Origin: Rhyacichthys aspro | Lineage: Eukaryota; Chordata; Actinopteri; Gobiiformes; Rhyacichthyidae | Reading direction: 5' to 3' | Assembly: GCA_036850595.1 (NCBI GenBank) | Contig: CM072153.1 | Location: forward strand, 14,774,169 to 14,838,168 | DNA: 64,000 nt | Part shown: positions 37,301 to 48,228 of the stretch, piece after piece | Position numbering within the stretch: position 1 is the first letter of the stretch | How the letters are laid out: each line of letters opens with the position of its first letter | Translations under genes and position numbers: made by a program | The notes under the pieces: generated by a model | The model's database searches: none | Told to the model about the DNA's origin: nothing | The model's input: only the letters and a program-made list of their open reading frames with translations

Positions 37301-40272
37301 CATATTGCTTTACATGGACAAAATGGCTTCATGTCCACAATGAAACAGATAGAACAAAGAACATAAAAACCACTTGATGGAGGCTGCTCCCACAGCTCGG
37401 CAGAAAGGACATATTTCTATAGAGAGGCGGTCTTTTCAGTCTGAAGGTCATCCTCCTGTTGTTATTTTGTTTGGATACACACAGTGGTTTCAATAGCAGC
37501 TCACGACCGACGAGAGCGAGAGGCGGCAGTGTTTCAGCGGCCATCGACTTATTACTGCAAATTAAACATTAGCATTTCAGGGTGTCTCCCATTGCCTGCC
37601 CCAGCAATTTGTGTCTATCAATAGTTGATTGTATGCCACTTAGTGAGTAATGAAGATTTAATGGGAGCAATTCAGATTTTCCATGAAGTGTGTAGTCAGC
37701 TTGAATTTGCACTGACTCAAACCAAAGCCATTAGTCTGTATTAGAAAGGTCAGAGACAATACGTGTCTGCATGTCTGTTACTAATAAGGTTTATCTAAGA
37801 AATTAATACTACGCTCACATTTCTGTCCATCAGGTTTGTAGCCTTAAAATGCAGCATGTGTGGATATATGTTTATGTTGTGCTGGTTGAACCATGGATAT
37901 TATTTTTTCCCATGTAGGGAGTAACTTACCCGGCCTGCCACGGCATCTGGAGTAAATGGGCACCTCCTCTGGAAAGAAGTCGGCTGGCAACCCTCTCCTT
38001 TTGTGGTATCTACAACTGATTGTTTGAGTCGTATTACATAGAATTTACTTCCAAAAGGTTTAGAGTTTCAAAAGATTGTGTGTAAGCAGGTCCTGAAAAT
38101 AGATGTGTCCGAACATTGCTCTCTGACTAAGCAGTGACAATCCGCTTTTGCTTACTCACACTTTTTGTTGTGCTCAGGATCGTACGCTGGCGCAGTGATA
38201 GCCATGCCTCTAGCTGGTATTCTGGTCCAGTACACAGGATGGTCCTCTGTCTTCTATGTATACGGTGAGTAAACAAGCTTTTTTCTTTTTATATTTGCTG
38301 GCTGGTTTAAAATATTCACATGAAATTAAAGCTCTTTTAAGCACAACGGTGTAGTTTTATTGATTTTGGAACGTGTGCCTTGTTGCCAGGGACCTTTGGT
38401 ATTATGTGGTACATGTTTTGGATCCTGGTGTCCTATGAGAGCCCGGCAGAGCACCCGACCATCAGCGAAGAAGAGCGGCGTTACATCGAGGAGAGTATCG
38501 GTGAAAGTGCACAGCTGATGGGCGCCATGGAAGTGAGTCGACTTCTTAAAAACCTTCTTAAAAACTCTGCCTGTTATCATTCAGTTGTAACATCCTGTTT
38601 TTATGTGCTTTAAAGAAATACAAGACCCCCTGGAGGAAGTTCTTCTCCTCCATGCCTGTCTATGCAATCATTGTGGCCAACTTCTGCAGGAGCTGGACCT
38701 TTTACCTGCTCCTCATCAGCCAGCCTGCATACTTCGAGGAGGTGTTTGGCTTTGAAATCAGCAAGGTGAGTGAACCCCATTATTCAACAACAGCTGTCAT
38801 TCATTCATCTGTTGAAAATAAAAAAAGAAATATGAACCCAAATAGGCTTACGTTCAATTTTATTCATGCCATGTATGCATTTATATAAATCTGTGGCATT
38901 TGCTTAATCTATCAGAAAAGTGCTTTGAATACCATGATGATTAAAGTGCTACTTATGTGATTTTATATGTCATCCCAAGATATTTTTTATTACTCTTTGT
39001 GTCTAATAGTTGTTGCCCTGCTGTGTAGATGTTATCCATGAATCACACTTCTTATGACAGCTCCAATTGAAGTCCAGGATAGGAGTGATATAACCATATG
39101 AATTATTGTTCCGATGTTATTTTAGAATCAGAGGTTGCACAACAGACAAGGATTTGCTCTGAGATGGAAAAACTCATTTTGGTTCCGCCATAGCCCCTCG
39201 TTACTGTCACATAAATCAGATGTTTGCTTGTTTCTCAGGTCGGAATGCTCTCGGCTCTTCCTCACCTGGTCATGACCATTATTGTGCCGCTGGGAGGACA
39301 GTTAGCGGATTACCTGCGTACACACAACATCATGTCCACAACGACGGTGCGGAAAATCATGAACTGTGGAGGTAAGTTGTGGATAACTGATGCTTTGTTT
39401 TTGTTTTTAAAAATGATTTCGTTTGCCTCTTTAATATAACTCTTGTTGTTTTAGGGTTTGGAATGGAGGCCACTCTGTTACTGGTGGTGGGTTATTCTCA
39501 CAGTAAAGGTGTAGCCATCTCCTTCTTAGTTTTGGCTGTCGGATTCAGCGGTTTTGCAATATCAGGTGAGTGTATATAATATTACACATTTAAACTGCTT
39601 TTTAATTAAAACGCCAACAAACTGGTGTATTTAAAATGTGTCTTTTGGTAGGTTTCAATGTGAACCATCTAGACATTGCTCCTCGCTATGCCAGCATCCT
39701 GATGGGCATATCCAACGGAGTGGGCACCCTGTCAGGCATGGTCTGTCCTCTGATTGTGGGGGCCATGACAAAGAACAAGGTGCGTTATTCCTTGTCAGAG
39801 AGTACAGTACATAAAGCTCAGACAGGAAGCATTTATAGGCTATGCTTCAGGAAATAAAACAAGGCAGGATTTTAATTACAGAAGGGAATGAATAATAAAT
39901 CAGGCTTGTAATTAATATCCTTTGTCTCTTTTCATTGTTTAGACCCGGGAAGAGTGGCAGTATGTCTTCCTTATTGCTTCCCTGGTGCATTATGGGGGCG
40001 TCGTGTTTTATGGCATCTTTGCATCTGGAGAGAAACAACCATGGGCGGACCCCGAAGACACCAGTGAAGAGAAGTGCGGTTTTATCGATGAAGACGAGCT
40101 CGCAGAGGAGACGGGCGACATCACACAGGGTTACGGCGCGATGGCAGGAACAGCTAAAAGTTACGGGGCCACAGCTCAGCTCAACGGAGGCTGGGTACAG
40201 GACTGGGATAAGACCGAGGAGTACGTTCAGGAACCGGCTCAGACCATGTATGCTGAGGGGGGCTACTCTTAA
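34369..40272 (+). CDS. slc17a6: vesicular glutamate transporter 2 (VGLUT2)
   Basis: Major-facilitator transporter of the SLC17 family that loads glutamate into synaptic vesicles using the V-ATPase gradient; it marks excitatory neurons. Twelve coding exons, as in human: 34369-34454, 35580-35835, 36145-36263, 36906-37020, 37918-38005, 38178-38264, 38390-38532, 38616-38765, 39239-39371, 39455-39565, 39652-39779, 39943-40272; 581 aa (human 582). The cytoplasmic N-terminus ends in '[18 protein letters not shown]'. Conserved landmarks are '[20 protein letters not shown]' (transport His), '[19 protein letters not shown]' (essential Arg and Glu), '[18 protein letters not shown]'-type loop and '[19 protein letters not shown]'. 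The tail keeps 'EEKCGFI.EDEL.EETGDIT' and 'SYGAT'. The first exon ([15 protein letters not shown]) is more divergent. SLC17A6 is chosen over SLC17A7/A8 because of the ano5-fancf-gas2-svip context. Which teleost duplicate (a or b) is undecided. Confidence 0.95.
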
Positions 40273-42514
40273 AAAAGGCAAGCTGGAGTGTTTTGGTGAG
40301 TCAACCATCATGGATTGCACAAATGAACATTATATATTAGCTATTTAAATTCATTCTGTGTGTTAAAGTAACAATTAGTAGTTTCAAAAAGCCAGTGTAA
40401 AGAGATAGTTAATTGCAATGCAGAACAATCCTCATTAGAGTTCATCATCACATTGACCGATCGTAGGGTCACATGATACAGTAAACTGCAGGCCTATGTT
40501 GTACTCCCAACCTCATATATACTTGAACAACATGAGCCAGGAAACACTGCAGTTGACTATCACGTAGGGTCTTACCACTCTGTTTGCACTCAGACTAAGT
40601 ATTCAAAAACAAAAAGATAGTTATTCTGTTTCTCAAATGTGTTTTATGTACTGTATATACCTGTATACTGTTTCTGTGAGACTATTGTGGATTCGGGTCG
40701 TTGATCTGTGTTAACATTAATATAAAAAGGCCATATTTTTCATGGACAGTACCTTTTCAGGGAGATGTCTGCTTGCAAAAAAGGCCTCCTTCTTCTCGAG
40801 TGAGGCCTATAAATACACTATAAGATTAAAATAGCGTGAGTGCAGTTGAATCGTAGAGTTTTAGTGTGTGTTTGTTGCATGAATTTGCTCAAATCAATGT
40901 TGAGATGCAACCGCCTCCAGACCACTGACCAGTCCTTATTCAGCCTACTGCTATAGTTCTTAGATAAGTATCTTCTGCCATTATGAATAATAAATAAATG
41001 AACTTTTCTAATCAGGTTCTGGTGATGGTAGAAGAATAATGAGGCAAAAAAAGGCAATTGTTCTGAAGACATTGTTAAATTGATGTTTGGTGTGCATTGC
41101 AATAATTTCTGTGTACCAGCTGCCATTCATCACATCCTGTTTTGTAATGTAACACTAGCTTGCTGTATCTAACTGTAATTGTTTTGAAGTCATGTGATGA
41201 TCAACATTAAGGTGTGTGTTTTAACAAAATACTAGTGTCTGGAGTTCTCATGATGGCGGGATGTGTTGTTGACAGCAAGGAATGCAGTGCTGTAAATGAA
41301 CAACCAGGTTTTTTGTGCTCTCTTGGTGTTTTCTTCTTGGTTGTTCTCATTGTCACCAAAAGTACTTTATTGACACTTTGATATTGTCAAACCTGAGTGA
41401 ACCATGTTAATAGATGGCTCTTCCACCTGATTTTTATTTGCTAATTTCTTAGCTGTTCGAACTCTGCAAAGAAGTTTAAAATATATGAATATAACGAATG
41501 TTTATGATGACCAAAAGATGCTTATGGCTTTGTGCCTGAAGTTTATGTAAACAGATAAATGTGATTTTATGGCTCTAATATTGTGTTTAATGAAGAGGTA
41601 TGTGGATGTCAAAGGTATTCTAAAAATACTCAGATCATTTTATATATATAAAAAGAAAATACAACCAAAGACTTATTCTTGTCTTTTCATGCTGTTTGTT
41701 GATGTGACTCACATGTTAAAAGGTTACTGGTCCTTTGAGACTGGACATACTCCACCTAACTCTAATCAGTGTCACACATCCTCAATTCATTCCATGTTTC
41801 TCATTAGGTAATCAATGGCCTGGGTCTCTGGAGTTCAGAGACCTTGTTGCTTAGTAATTGGTAAAAGGAGATTGGAACAGCAATGGTAATGCTATTACTG
41901 CAGTGTACATCCTCACAAACTGGGATTATTGTCTGCTGTACCGACTGGTGCTGACTTGCTTTACAGACTGCAGCTGAAGGTGTCATATGGGGCCATTCAG
42001 GTGAGGGGAACTTGTTAGAAGTCACAGCGGCGACTAACACCTTCATAACTGAGCAGCAGGAAGCACACGGTGTAATTAAAATTATTCTGAGTGTGTAATG
42101 TAAACTGAAACGCTCTTGTGTGTCCTCTACTGTTACATGTTTTACATTCAGCTATTGACTTGGTCAGAATGAAATCCCTGGACAATCAATACTGTTTAAG
42201 CCCAGCACACATAAAACCTTTAAAACAAACATGTGATTTGATTGGATACTTTACTTGAAACAGAGAATGTACAATATTTTATGCCATGTTACTGGTCTTC
42301 CATTAATTTGGAGTTTCCATTTATTGTGTTAAAACTAGATTAAATATTTATAGGAGACGTATTTTTGAAAAGAAGGATATCTACACACACAGGAAATGGT
42401 TTAACGAGGTGTTTTATGCGTTTTGTGGCAGAGATAATCTGTGTTTTAACGCCTAACATTTTTTACCAGTTGTTTACGATCCTTCTTGTTTCTTTTACAA
42501 CATATGTGAAGTCT
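40273..42514 (+). other. probable slc17a6 3' UTR
   Basis: About 2.2 kb of AT-rich DNA after the stop codon with no protein-like frame, bounded by AATAAA at 42515-42520. The length is similar to mammalian VGLUT2 3' UTRs. The boundary is inferred from the poly(A) motif. Confidence 0.45.
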
Positions 42515-42520
42515 AATAAA
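42515..42520 (+). terminator. candidate slc17a6 poly(A) signal
   Basis: AATAAA in 'gtctaataaaagtctg', followed 25-45 bp later by a GT-rich stretch ('gtgagaggtgtgc'), the usual layout of a cleavage site. Confidence 0.4.
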
Positions 42521-42540
42521 AGTCTGACCACCTGCAGAGG

Positions 42541-45500
42541 CATCTGAAGTGAGAGGTGTGCAGAGTGAAGAGAGTGTGATGATTTTCCTTCTGGCAGCAC
42601 ATTCAACACACCACTCTGCAAGCCGACAAACCGCAGCAGCCTGCCACTGACTGAGATGGTAAATTATTCAGGAAAACATGGCGTCCATTCACTTGCATCG
42701 CTCCTGCTTACAGCACCAAGCTCTCGGTGATGGGTAAATCAAAGACCGTATTTCTTATGTATTTCTCTGCCTTTCCAGGTGACAACAAAGCTGTGGTGGA
42801 CTCAGAAAAGCCAAACAGTGTCCGAAACCTGTAGTATTTATTTTAGCTGGGGAAGTGTGTGCCCTAAGCCAGTTCTTTTCCTTCTGAAGAGGAATTGATG
42901 GACAGGCGTGAAGTTTTTAGCAGCAAGAAGCATGTGTATTGACAATCAGGTTCGAGCACATGATGGACAGTCTGACTCTGTTTGGCACGCAAAGATAGTT
43001 TTTAGTCTGTAATCATCCCACACTGTGCTGACTGAAACATCCTCACATTCTGCAGCTTTTCACCAAACCTCAGTTCCTCCTCCAATAACCTGCCCTGCCA
43101 AAGAGAGCGTAACCACTTCCTGCTTCGTGGTGCACTTGTTAATTTGACAGTAAAACCCAATTGTATCAGCAGCCACGTGGAACATGTTTTTTCAAACCTA
43201 ACCAGCTGGAATGGTCACGGCTGTTGCACCGGTGATGTGCCTGTTAGGATACCACCAGGTAATTGGGTGAAATCTGGTGTCACTGTATTTTATTCATTGA
43301 TGGAGGCTATTTCAGCATTTAACCATTTGTAAAGTCAACCTGATAAGGCTTTACAGCAGCTCAGCTGATGACATTTGTGATTTCTGTGAATAGGCAACAG
43401 TAAGGCTGAGTAGAAGGGGATCGAGTGGTTGTCAGCACGTGGGGCAGGTGCCTGTTTGACTCCTGTGGGACTGTAATGGGATGAGGCCCAGCCAGAATGA
43501 GTGTTTGATGACAGGGTTGTGCTCCTCCCTTGGGACTCTGCCTGCATGCAATTATCCCCCTGATCTCTTCTCCTTTCTTGTCTACAATCTCTGCTGTGCT
43601 CTCAAATAACCTTTCATTTCTAAATCTGAAACTCAACTACTCTCAACAACAGACTTCAAATTACCTCCCAAATATTCAAAGTAATATTAAAGTAATTACT
43701 GTTTTATGGCACCTTACAGTGTGTCATTACTCAGCCTGGGGGCAATTGAATTTTACACACACCCCCGTCTTGTCTTCTGCTAATTGCTTTATTAATGGAG
43801 AGCTTGGCACACCAAATCAGTCTGTCTCACATGTAATAACACGTTACATATCTGTCCCTCCCTGGAAAGTTGACAAGCATTATATCACGCTTATTTTAAT
43901 TAGGGAAAATGACTTCCTCCCAACAAATATTCAAAACAGCACCAAGGTATATGTAACTAGGACAAAACTCGACTATATACACAGTAATGAAACACACAAC
44001 GGCTTCATTTCCAGATCTGCCACTGAACTGTGCAAATAGAGAATTGTGTCTGTGACATCAGAAGAGGAGACAGCTACAGATATCATCCAACAGTATGAGC
44101 ATAGTTTTATGTGAGGTTATCTATCGCTGGTCCTTTCCGTCTCCCCTCCCCCACATCACATTGTGTTAACAGCTTCATACCAGCCTTGATACATGATGCT
44201 CACACAGACAAAGGAAGTGCGGCTGATAAGATTTTACACGATACTGTCGGTGATAGCCGAGCACAGCAAGCACTAAATTGATTTAAGAATTAAGATAACG
44301 CATTTAGGGCTCATGCTGTCTACAATGTCTTTGTATATTGTTACGTTTCACAGCTATAGACGTGAATACTGAGCTATACTTGATAACATGTGACCGTGTG
44401 TATTCCAGTCTTGTTTCTGCCATGATCTTAGGTGCAATTTTTATTTTTATACCAACGTTTCTTCAAAAGCATTTCACATCAGTCTTTTTCTTTTTCCTGG
44501 GTGTGTGCCTGCTGATGGAGGCCCCTCATTATTGGGCATGCTCCGAGTGGGACACAGGTGTGCCTAGGGTCCCTCCTGCCGGTGTGATCCGTCACCTCGA
44601 CCAGACAAGGGTGAGACTAGAGCGGCTTAGGCACGTGCCGCTGAGGGAGAGACCCCCTTTCTCCTCCTTTTCCAACCCCCGCCCCTCCGAGGACTCTCTA
44701 TTCACAGCACCAGATGGGGGCTGGATTTGAGTTTTAATGAATGCTATCCCTCACAACCCTTTTTTTTTCTTTTATTAAAGAAGCAGAGCGCCGCACTGCC
44801 GTTTATTACATGTTGACAGAGAACAATCTCACAGTGGAATGAAATAACACTGGTGGGATTTGAGAAGCTTCTATTAAGAATCCAAATGTATAATCATTGC
44901 AGAAAGTGCCAATTGAAGAAGCTTAAAACTGTGATTGGATAATAAAGGGTTGTTCAGTGATGACCTCTTGTTGTTTACAATGAAAGAACCCCATATTAAT
45001 ACCTTTTAAGCTTAAGAACAGGCAATTTATTTTCATTTACCTTTAGATAAATAGGAGGAAAGTAGCAGGCTGGTTAATTTGCACACAGCCAGAAGCTTTA
45101 AATGGACAATTACTCGACATTATCCCATTTACAACAAAAGGAGTCCTTGTTTTAATGGATTCAGGGTTTAAAACTACTGTATGAGAATGATCTGATCTTA
45201 ACATGAAACAATGCTATATTCCATTCTTATCTTCTCACTCACAGTCAGACAATAACACATCTCAATTATCACCAAGGCTGCCATCTGTCTGCTGACAAAA
45301 GGTGACAAATCAAGAGTTGAAATGCTCTGAAATGTGTAAAGAAGACTTCTGTTCAGTTGAAAGAAAGTCATTTTATTTTCACATTGTTGCATATCCTGCT
45401 TAAATGAGTATATATTTATGAAAGAGGAGCAGAAGACAGCCTCTCAATCACAGTTGGCTTTATTCAACCGGATGCATATGTTCTTCATTGGCTGCTGATA

Positions 45501-46086
45501 AATTGGTTGTGTACATGCAGGGCCTTACTCAGTGACCCTTGTCTGTCCTACGTGAATTGCTTTCGTGGCGAGTTAAACGAGCCGTGGTGGTGTTGGCGTT
45601 TCCCCGTCTGGCAGAATTATGTCACACACCAGCTATTGTTAGAGCAGTGATTGAAGACGCCTCATGTGGCTAATTGATCCCTTGCTGCAAATTCATTGGC
45701 ACGTGTTCCTGAAATAGGGCTGTACCCAAACAAACGATTTAATAGTCAGATCTTTTGCTGCATTATGTCTTTCAGTGATTCCCTCATAACCTTTCGCCAC
45801 ATGCACAAAACCAAAAAACACAAAATTATGACTGCATAATAGGCCTTATAATAATATAAACTGTGCATTCGTGAAAATGTGGAAGAAAATGCTGTAAAAC
45901 TGAATGAAGCCTTCAACCCCCTGAGATCAATTTTCTTTCTGCAAACTGACAATTATTGAGTCAAGTCACACACTGAGGCTGATTATAAAGGAGTGCAAAT
46001 ACAACCATCTGTTCAGTGAACGAAATGTCTGTCCAAACCCTGCTGAATATATTGCTGATCCAGATACATTTTAAATTTTACCTACT
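42541..46086. other. slc17a6-fancf intergenic region
   Basis: About 3.5 kb without a recognisable gene. Open frames here, such as 43530-44039, have no family features, splice context or codon pattern I can support. High-complexity segments near 44,490-44,720 and 45,440-45,720 stand out from the AT-rich background and could be conserved regulatory DNA. No transposon termini were seen. Confidence 0.5.
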
Positions 46087-46092
46087 TTTATT
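46087..46092 (-). terminator. candidate fancf poly(A) signal
   Basis: Minus-strand AATAAA (TTTATT on +), 190 bp beyond the fancf stop codon. Confidence 0.5.
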
Positions 46093-46281
46093 ATTTTTAA
46101 ATCTGACAAAATATGTGGAGTCGAAAAGGTACAGCAAACCAGAATGGAAACACATGGATAGGATGATTCACAAAAAACGGCCCTTCGACTAAGTATTTTG
46201 CGTGCCAATGTATTCAGAACACTAATAAATAATAAAAAAATATATAATTAGCTAAAAATGATACAGTTCTATTGAGCTTTT

Positions 46282-47379
46282 TCAGGATTGTTGTGCTGAG
46301 GAGATTGATATTTCCTTGTGTATTTCAGACAGCAGATCTCCCCAAACACTCAGACCTCTCACATCAAAGTCTCCATCTGAAAACTTTGAAGCCTTCAGCT
46401 CAGTTTCCACCTGCTCCTTCAGAGAGACACTGGCCTTAAATAAGGAAACAAGGTGCTCCTTCAGCTTCTCGAAAGACACAGTGGGATTTCCGCTGATTTG
46501 ACACCACTCGTCATTACTTATATCGTATTCCATATCAGTGGCCCACTTTTTAAGGACATCGATGTACATGGCTCTAAATTTCACACACTTTTTGGCTACG
46601 TCTGACAGAAATGTTACAGGCAGTGAGTGACACATGTGCTGCAAAAGGCTGTGTTTCAATGCTAGCCAGTCCAAAAGGAAGTCTGTTTGTGAGCTGGTCT
46701 TTGTCAGCAACGCCGCAGCAATGACCAGATAAAAAGGTTCCCCTGTTTCTTCACATTCTTGAAGGGCCGAGTCCAAAACCTGCCCTGCTTGAAGGGCACC
46801 GTTGCTTTGCTTCAGTAGAGTATCCAGCTTTTCCATTAACAGTTCAGCCTGCACCTCAGCATCAGGCCCCACAGCTGACTGCTCTGTGAGACAACTGAGG
46901 ACTTTACACACAGATTTACACTCAATAATAGAGCTGCAAAGGCCTGTTATATCCTGGTAACCTTTTTGCTCTTTGTTTACAGGTCTTGTGCTATCAAAAA
47001 GTATCCTCAAAATAGATATAGGAACTTCAGTGTTGTGTAAAAGACCAACCAGCAACAGGTGCTGACAACGGGACAAGTCATTGAAAGAAAGTGCGGTGTA
47101 TTGAGGGAAAACCGATCTAAGACTCTCATTTGTGAGCTCTAGCTGCTTCTCCATAATCCTCCGTACGGCAGAGTTGTTGTGAAACCTGTGAAAGACGTGC
47201 TCGCAATAAAGGGCCCAGTGAAAGGCTCTGGAAAGCGTCTGGCCGTCCCATTGCTCCACGGTGTCGCTGTGCGTCGCCGCGGCCAGCAGCTCCACGGTGC
47301 TCGACAGGTTCTTCACCATCGCCTCCATGTGGCGCTGTGTGTGCTCCACAGGCTGTAAAAGCTGTGTACGGTCCTCCAC
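46282..47379 (-). CDS. fancf: Fanconi anemia group F protein
   Basis: Adaptor of the Fanconi anemia core complex, which mono-ubiquitinates FANCD2-FANCI during interstrand crosslink repair; FANCF bridges FANCC/FANCE and FANCA/FANCG. It is a single-exon ORF of 365 aa, as in human (single exon, 374 aa). The C-terminus is clearest: 'DGDFDVRGLSVWGDLL' here against 'DGDFEVPGLSIWTDLL' in human; 'AELLMEKLD' against 'AELLLERLQ' and 'LVIAAALL' against 'KVIAVALL' also match. The protein is predicted all-helical, with no enzymatic motif. Human FANCF begins at the equivalent of 'MVKNLSSTVELL', so translation may start at internal Met codons (47328 or 47319) rather than 47379. It is divergent from gas2, as in human 11p14.3. 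The sequence diverges quickly, as is usual for this family. Confidence 0.93.
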   Translation of the reverse strand: MEDRTQLLQPVEHTQRHMEAMVKNLSSTVELLAAATHSDTVEQWDGQTLSRAFHWALYCEHVFHRFHNNSAVRRIMEKQLELTNESLRSVFPQYTALSFNDLSRCQHLLLVGLLHNTEVPISILRILFDSTRPVNKEQKGYQDITGLCSSIIECKSVCKVLSCLTEQSAVGPDAEVQAELLMEKLDTLLKQSNGALQAGQVLDSALQECEETGEPFYLVIAAALLTKTSSQTDFLLDWLALKHSLLQHMCHSLPVTFLSDVAKKCVKFRAMYIDVLKKWATDMEYDISNDEWCQISGNPTVSFEKLKEHLVSLFKASVSLKEQVETELKASKFSDGDFDVRGLSVWGDLLSEIHKEISISSAQQS

Positions 47380-47959
47380 AAAAGTTCACATGTCAGCTTC
47401 GGCTGCCGATACACTCTCTGAGGAGCAGGAGAAAACAACAATGACCTCTTGGATGTCCAATAATGGTGACAAACATTGAACCTAGCGCAAACAAAAAAAG
47501 CTAACTACCTGTTAGCTCAAGCCACTAACTGTATTTATGCACTTTGTTACAACTAAACAGTGTATGCGAGTTTATAAAGTATCGTTCGATGTAAATGTAT
47601 GAGCATATTTAAGTTTAATTGACTTACTTCACTTCGTGACTTGACTGAAGTCTTTTGTTGCTTCTGTTTTCCGCTCTTAGGAGGTTTCACTTCCGCGCAT
47701 GCGCACTTACACTTTGAGGTTTGAACCGCAGCTTTTCGCGTTTGAAAAAAAAAAGAAAGGAAAAAAATGTTATCAACAAACTCCAATGACACACATTTTG
47801 CTCTTATTTTTGTTTTGAAAATCGCCGCACAATAATATGTATAAAAAACGTAAAAATATGTTCTATAGTATATCCTGTGATGATTATATCTAACCAGTAA
47901 TTTAAATGTATAGTTATATCCGTAAGAGAGTGCAGAAATGTTTCTCCGCTGGGCAACAC
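47380..47959. promoter_or_regulatory. bidirectional fancf-gas2 promoter region
   Basis: Short DNA between the fancf start and the inferred non-coding first exon of gas2. It holds an ETS motif CACTTCCG (47688-47695) overlapping a perfect NRF1 consensus (47694-47705). No TATA box is evident near either gene. Such motif pairs are typical of housekeeping, often divergent, promoters. Activity is inferred. Confidence 0.55.
47694..47705. promoter_or_regulatory. NRF1 binding motif
   Basis: CGCGCATGCGCA matches the NRF1 consensus YGCGCAYGCGCR at every position and lies about 315 bp upstream of the fancf start codon, overlapping an ETS motif. Confidence 0.5.
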
Positions 47960-48228
47960 CAAACGCAGGGGGGTGAGAGGGAGCTAGTGTAGCGGGACTG
48001 CCCTCCCATCAGCTGCAGCCCTCTCTGACTTCATGTATGTGTGTGCATGCGAGTGGATGAGGCAGTCAGATCTCTGTACAGTTGCGCAGAGAGCATCGCA
48101 AAGAGAGCTCCACACTGGTTCACTGTTTTGGTGCCTAACAGGTAGCTCGGTGCACCGCTGACTGGGAAAAGCATGATAACTGGGATCCAGCGGCTCAGAG
48201 GACGAGAAAAAGGAAGTTGAAGCCCCGG
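47960..48228 (+). other. probable non-coding first exon of gas2
   Basis: A G+C-richer stretch ending in a strong splice donor (CCCCGG|GTGAGC at 48228/48229). It lies upstream of the first coding gas2 exon, whose own acceptor (AG at 50721-50722) shows that a 5' exon must exist. The 5' boundary is approximate. The exon contains several upstream ATGs, including one at about 48033 with a frame of roughly 40 codons. Confidence 0.45.

Noticed and set aside
43530..44039. 169-aa frame in the slc17a6-fancf gap
   Set aside because: Long, but the composition is that of AT-rich non-coding DNA; no recognisable motif, no splice partners.
47126..47389. Overlapping minus-strand frame in fancf
   Set aside because: Out-of-frame shadow of the fancf coding sequence.
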